From the NCBI RefSeq assembly GCF_900604385.1, contig NZ_LR027382.1:1470001-1534000 (forward strand): DNA of 64,000 bases, read 5' to 3'. A model generated the notes under the pieces. That model was not told the DNA's origin and did not search any database. It was given only the letters and a program-made list of their open reading frames with translations. Position numbers and translations under genes: made by a program. Shown one piece after another: positions 60,678 through 64,000 of this stretch; position 1 is the first letter of the stretch, and each line of letters starts with the position of its first letter. The DNA comes from Alistipes megaguti (GTDB taxonomy: Bacteria; Bacteroidota; Bacteroidia; Bacteroidales; Rikenellaceae).

Positions 60678-60685
60678 CAAAAATA
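60678..60685 (-). promoter_or_regulatory. -7 box of the ECF sigma gene
   Basis: TATTTTTG on the minus strand fits TAnnTTTG, 20 nt before the GTG at 60657. A clear -33 box is not seen. Confidence 0.55.
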
Positions 60686-60922
60686 GGAAAAATCAGAGAG
60701 ATTTCGGGAAATCGAACCGTGAAATAGCGATTAAGAAAGGGCATTCGGGGAAGTTGGCCCCCGATTTGCGGATCACCATGCAAGGAGCTTTTCCCCGAAG
60801 GCATGGACCCCGGCAAGTGCCCGCGGAGAGATCCGTCAGGCGGGGCAAGCTCCGGCGGAATGGCGTCCGGCCGTGAAAAAGAGATTAAAGAGAGACGGGG
60901 CAATGATCTGAAGATCATCACC

Positions 60923-61102
60923 CGAGAGCGTAAGGTCACCAAGAACAAGGGGGTCTTTCCGAACGACACAGCCCTCGAAAAACTTGTGTTTATGGCATTT
61001 ACAAGAATCAGACGCAAGTGGACGCAGCCTGTCCAGAACTGGGGTCAGACTGCCCAGCAACTGGCCATCCTGTTCCCGGACAGGTTCAGGATACTGTCCT
61101 GA
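60923..61102 (+). pseudogene. IS256-family transposase, C-terminal relic
   Basis: About 60 codons that match the end of IS256-type transposases: RKVTKNKGVFPNDTALEKLV, then RKWTQPVQNWGQTAQQLAIL and FPDRF before the stop. Upstream sequence in the same frame has no similarity, so the rest has been lost. The sequence after the stop, with a perfect palindrome (61151-61184) and AAACTTGACACAGTTCAGTT near 61197, may be the element's right end. Confidence 0.75.
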
Positions 61103-61150
61103 AAAAACACTATTATTTGGAGTTCTTTGATAGGTTTGATAAATTAGCGG

Positions 61151-61184
61151 TTGGAGTAGGCGGCCATGGCCGCCTACTCCAACA
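61151..61184. repeat. 34-bp perfect palindrome
   Basis: GTTGGAGTAGGCGGCCA is followed at once by its exact reverse complement, with no loop. It lies 48 nt after the IS256 relic stop and could be a terminator of that element or a cruciform site. Confidence 0.8.
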
Positions 61185-61274
61185 CAACAAAACTAAACTT
61201 GACACAGTTCAGTTTACACTCCCCATCACCCCGTTCCTGTTTGTCCATCCAGCGATCGGCTTTTCCCGTTTCGC

Positions 61275-61440
61275 ATGTTCGTCTACCTTTTCTCTCCCCC
61301 TCTCTTCCTTCATCTCTCTCTTCCTTCTCTCTCTTCCTCTCTTGTGGCCCCATGTTCTCTCTCCCTCTCTCTCTCAACTTTCCGTCTCTTTCGGGCCCCT
61401 TCTTCATCTTGCATCTTGCCTCCAGCCGGATTTATACTTT
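61275..61440 (+). repeat. Polypyrimidine tract downstream of proS
   Basis: About 165 nt that are largely C and T on the plus strand, with runs such as CTCTCTCCCTCTCTCTCTC. On the minus strand this is a GA-rich 3' region directly after proS. No gene is credible in it. Such mirror-like purine/pyrimidine DNA can form triplexes. Confidence 0.7.
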
Positions 61441-61468
61441 CCTACTCTGCCCGTTTCAGCGCCCGCTA

Positions 61469-62953
61469 CTAATAGCTGCGGGCGAAGAGCACGCGACGGT
61501 GCGAGGGTTTGCCCGAGTAGATGCAGACACCCTCCTCTTCGGGCGCGTCGAACGGAATGCAGCGGATCGTCGCCTTCGTGGCGTCCTTGATGGCCACCTC
61601 GGTCTCGACCGTTCCGTCCCAGTGTGCCGAAATGAAGCCGCCCTTCGTATCGAGCACCTCCTTGAACTCCTCCCACGTGTCGACCTTCGTGATCATCGAG
61701 TCGCGGAAGGTGAGCGCCTTGCGGTAGATATTTTCCTGGATATCGGTCATCAGGCCCTCGATCCGCTCGACAAGTCCCTCCTGCGGGACGGTCGTCTTCT
61801 CGAGCGTATCGCGGCGTACGAGTTCGATCGTGCCGTTCTCCAGGTCGCGCGGGCCCATGGCCAGACGCACCGGCACACCCTTCAGCTCATACTCGGAGAA
61901 CTTGAAGCCCGAACGGACGTTGTCGCGATCGTCGATCTTGACCGAAATACCCTTCTCGCGCAGCTGTGCGGCGATAGCCTCGAAACGGGTGCGGATCTCG
62001 GCAAGCTGCTCCTCGCCCTTGTAGATGGGGATCATCACCACCTGAATCGGGGCCAGACGCGGCGGCAGCACCAGACCGTTGTTGTCCGAGTGGGCCATGA
62101 TCAGGGCCCCCATCAGACGCGTCGAAACGCCCCACGACGTAGCCCAGACGTATTCGAGCTTGCCCTCCCTGGTGACGTACTTCACGTCGAAGGCCTTGGC
62201 GAAGTTCTGCCCCAGGAAGTGCGACGTACCGCTCTGCAGCGCCTTTCCGTCCTGCATCAGCGCCTCGATCGTAAGCGTATCCTCGGCTCCGGCGAAGCGC
62301 TCGTTGGGCGACTTGTGGCCCATGATCACCGGCAGCGACATCCACTCGCGGGCGAACTTTTCGTAGACATGAATCATCTTCTCGGCCTCGGCGATGGCCT
62401 CCTCACGCGAGGCGTGGGCCGTATGGCCCTCCTGCCAGAGGAATTCGGCCGTACGCAGGAACAGACGCGTACGCATCTCCCAGCGCACGACGTTGGCCCA
62501 CTGGTTGCAGAGGATCGGCAGGTCGCGGTACGACTGGATCCAGTTCTTGTAGGTGTTCCAGATGATGGTCTCCGAGGTCGGGCGCACGATCAGCTCCTCC
62601 TCGAGTTTGGCATCGGGATCGACCACCACACCCTTGCCTTCGGGGTCGTTCTTCAGGCGGTAGTGGGTCACCACGGCACACTCCTTGGCGAAGCCCTCGA
62701 CGTGGTGGGCCTCCTTCGAGAAGAACGATTTGGGGATGAAGAGCGGGAAGTAGGCGTTCTGGTGACCCGTCTCCTTGAACATCTTGTCCAGCGCATCGTG
62801 CATCTTCTCCCAGATGGCGTAGCCGTAGGGTTTGATGACCATGCATCCGCGCACGGCCGAATTTTCGGCCAGTCCGGCCTTGACCACCAGATCGTTGTAC
62901 CACTGCGAGTAGTTCTCCTCCGACTTGGTGAGGTCTTTCAGTTCCTTTGCCAT
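61469..62953 (-). CDS. proS: Prolyl-tRNA synthetase (short, archaeal/eukaryote-like type)
   Basis: A 494-aa class II synthetase that charges tRNA-Pro. Motif 1 lies in the region of GCMVIKPYGYAIWEKMHDAL, motif 2 in VRPTSETIIWNTY and then RWEMRTRLFLRTAEFLWQEG, and motif 3 near GTSHFLGQNFAK and WATSWGVSTRLMGALIM. The C-terminus is the short anticodon-binding plus Zn-like end of ProRS type 3, without the INS editing domain of E. coli ProRS. Its own promoter has TATATTTG at 62987-62994. Confidence 0.96.
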   Translation of the reverse strand: MAKELKDLTKSEENYSQWYNDLVVKAGLAENSAVRGCMVIKPYGYAIWEKMHDALDKMFKETGHQNAYFPLFIPKSFFSKEAHHVEGFAKECAVVTHYRLKNDPEGKGVVVDPDAKLEEELIVRPTSETIIWNTYKNWIQSYRDLPILCNQWANVVRWEMRTRLFLRTAEFLWQEGHTAHASREEAIAEAEKMIHVYEKFAREWMSLPVIMGHKSPNERFAGAEDTLTIEALMQDGKALQSGTSHFLGQNFAKAFDVKYVTREGKLEYVWATSWGVSTRLMGALIMAHSDNNGLVLPPRLAPIQVVMIPIYKGEEQLAEIRTRFEAIAAQLREKGISVKIDDRDNVRSGFKFSEYELKGVPVRLAMGPRDLENGTIELVRRDTLEKTTVPQEGLVERIEGLMTDIQENIYRKALTFRDSMITKVDTWEEFKEVLDTKGGFISAHWDGTVETEVAIKDATKATIRCIPFDAPEEEGVCIYSGKPSHRRVLFARSY

Positions 62954-62986
62954 TGTCTATATTGTTTTTGCATTCGTTTCGTGGCG

Positions 62987-62994
62987 CAAATATA
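62987..62994 (-). promoter_or_regulatory. -7 box of proS
   Basis: TATATTTG on the minus strand fits TAnnTTTG, 33 nt before the proS ATG, just after the terminator of the upstream gene. Confidence 0.65.
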
Positions 62995-63005
62995 CAAAAA
63001 AATAC

Positions 63006-63029
63006 AAGGTCCGCCACATTGCGGACCTT
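63006..63029 (-). terminator. Terminator of the OmpP1/FadL-like gene
   Basis: A 9-bp perfect stem AAGGTCCGC/GCGGACCTT with a 6-nt loop, followed on the minus strand by GTATTTTTTT. It separates the porin gene from proS. Confidence 0.9.
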
Positions 63030-63165
63030 ATATTATCGGCTCACCACCCCACGTGCCCCGCCGGCTTCCTACAGCACCTCCGGGACCCTTGCGGGATTTC
63101 GTTTCACCTCACACACACCCCCTTCGTGCCCCGCCGGCTCCGGTTTGCCCCTCCCGGGCCCCGCG

Positions 63166-63999
63166 TCAGAAGCGGAAGTTGAGCGACATGGCAATGTAGT
63201 GACGCGTGATCGAGGTGTCGTAAACCCCCGACCAGGTCCCCGGATTGCCCGTATCGTAATCGCGGCTCAGGAAGAGCTGGTAACCGCTCAGCTTGTCGGA
63301 GACGTTCTGGTAGGCCACGTCGAGCGAGACCGTGCGCGAAAGGATCAGCCCCAGACCGGCCGAAAGGTAATAGCTCTCACGCGTCACCGGCATTCCGGCA
63401 TTGACCGCGTAGGTGTAGCAGGCGTTGTCCTGAAGCATCGAGTCGGTGTAACCGCCACCCACCCGTACGGCCAGGAACGGCAGCGGCTTGATCTCGGCAC
63501 CCACCCGCAGCGAATTGGTTGCCTGGAAGTTCTGCTTGAATTCGGCCTTGTAGTCCTCCGACCCGAGTTCGTTGTAGCGGGGCACCCCCTTCACACGCAT
63601 GGCATTGTACCAGTTGCGCTCGTAATCCACCGATACGATGGCGAAGTTGCCGAACGTATACGAAGCGCCGAACATCAGCCGCATAGGCGAGGTGACATTC
63701 CAACTGTCGGGGCCCTCGTTGCTGGCCGTCGGCGAATCGTTGCCCTTTTGCACGCCGCGGATCGGGCCGTTGTTGTTGACGATGTCTTCCGTCTGAACGA
63801 TATTGGTCGTAATGCCGGCCTTGTAGGTGTATTCGAGCGAATAGTAGGTCGGCGTATGGAAGGCCATGCCGATGCGCAGTCCGCCGACGGGACGCACCAC
63901 GACGCCCACTTTGAAGTTCACGCCGCTGCCGTCGATGGTCATCTGCTGCGAGAGGTTCATCATCTCCAGCTGCTCGGTCAGATTCGTCCATTCGCCCCC
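63166..63999 (-). CDS. OmpP1/FadL-family outer-membrane protein, C-terminal part
   Basis: The last 277 codons of a beta-barrel protein whose 5' end lies outside the window; the frame stays open to the edge (upstream residues read GEWTNLTEQLE). Alternating strands are evident: VGVVVRPVGGLRIGMAFHTP, LMFGASYTFGNFAIVSVDYE, NSLRVGAEIKPLPFLAVRVG. The final strand ends in phenylalanine (AMSLNFRF), the signal for outer-membrane assembly. FadL-like proteins take up hydrophobic compounds. The substrate is unknown. Confidence 0.85.
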   Translation of the reverse strand, partial: GGEWTNLTEQLEMMNLSQQMTIDGSGVNFKVGVVVRPVGGLRIGMAFHTPTYYSLEYTYKAGITTNIVQTEDIVNNNGPIRGVQKGNDSPTASNEGPDSWNVTSPMRLMFGASYTFGNFAIVSVDYERNWYNAMRVKGVPRYNELGSEDYKAEFKQNFQATNSLRVGAEIKPLPFLAVRVGGGYTDSMLQDNACYTYAVNAGMPVTRESYYLSAGLGLILSRTVSLDVAYQNVSDKLSGYQLFLSRDYDTGNPGTWSGVYDTSITRHYIAMSLNFRF

Positions 64000-64000
64000 G

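Noticed and set aside
61174..61407. Minus-strand frame of 77 codons over the polypyrimidine tract
   Set aside because: Low-complexity Arg/Glu/Gly protein produced by GA repeats; it also crosses the IS256-like end.

Overview
The window looks like a chromosome segment from a Bacteroidales bacterium. Promoters follow the Bacteroidota pattern (TTTG, about 20 nt, then TAnnTTTG). The proteins include an UpxY/NusG-like capsule antiterminator, BACON and fimbrillin lipoproteins, a FecR/ECF sigma pair, a type-3-like ProRS and Bacteroidota-type tyrosine recombinase and excisionase-like proteins. Host genes are clearly GC-rich by eye, which fits Alistipes/Rikenellaceae better than Bacteroides; this genus call is an inference.

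Layout. (1) 342-1076: an SDR oxidoreductase on the minus strand. (2) 1418-26614: a surface-polysaccharide locus on the plus strand. It opens with a strong promoter, an UpxY-like antiterminator and a WecA/MraY-type initiating transferase. An AT-rich, probably imported block follows (4094-23450): flippase, tandem SUMF1-domain proteins, a pyruvyl transferase, seven glycosyltransferases, two hexapeptide acetyltransferases, a Wzy-like polymerase and two broken acyltransferases. The GC-rich gmd-fcl-manC set (GDP-mannose and GDP-L-fucose supply) and a strong terminator end the locus. Two insertion sequences have hit it: an IS5-like element inside one acyltransferase and an IS4-family element at the 3' end of the other.

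(3) 26757-33744: an unusual cassette. It holds a lone RyR-domain protein, a membrane/RCK/RyR protein resembling an ion channel, a secreted carboxypeptidase-regulatory-like/coiled-coil protein, a TIR- or DUF4062-like protein with one membrane anchor, and a convergent secreted TPR paralogue. (4) 33842-34589 and 53198-53961: two copies of a long structured RNA, each directly followed by a small DprA/SLOG-like protein. Compensatory base changes between the copies support the RNA fold.

(5) 34590-58627: mosaic accessory DNA. It contains paired helix-turn-helix proteins, a BACON/LRR lipoprotein, a tyrosine recombinase with a small RhuM-like partner, an antitoxin with a truncated AbiEii toxin, a five-gene fimbrial operon, umuDC with umuC split by a group II intron, ParB-like and ArdC-like proteins with large palindromes upstream, and a second IS4 copy. 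(6) 59047-64000: host genes on the minus strand. These are a FecR/ECF-sigma pair without SusC/SusD at its 3' side, an IS256 relic, proS behind a long polypyrimidine tract, and the 3' part of an OmpP1/FadL-like porin gene. No tRNA, rRNA or CRISPR array was recognised.
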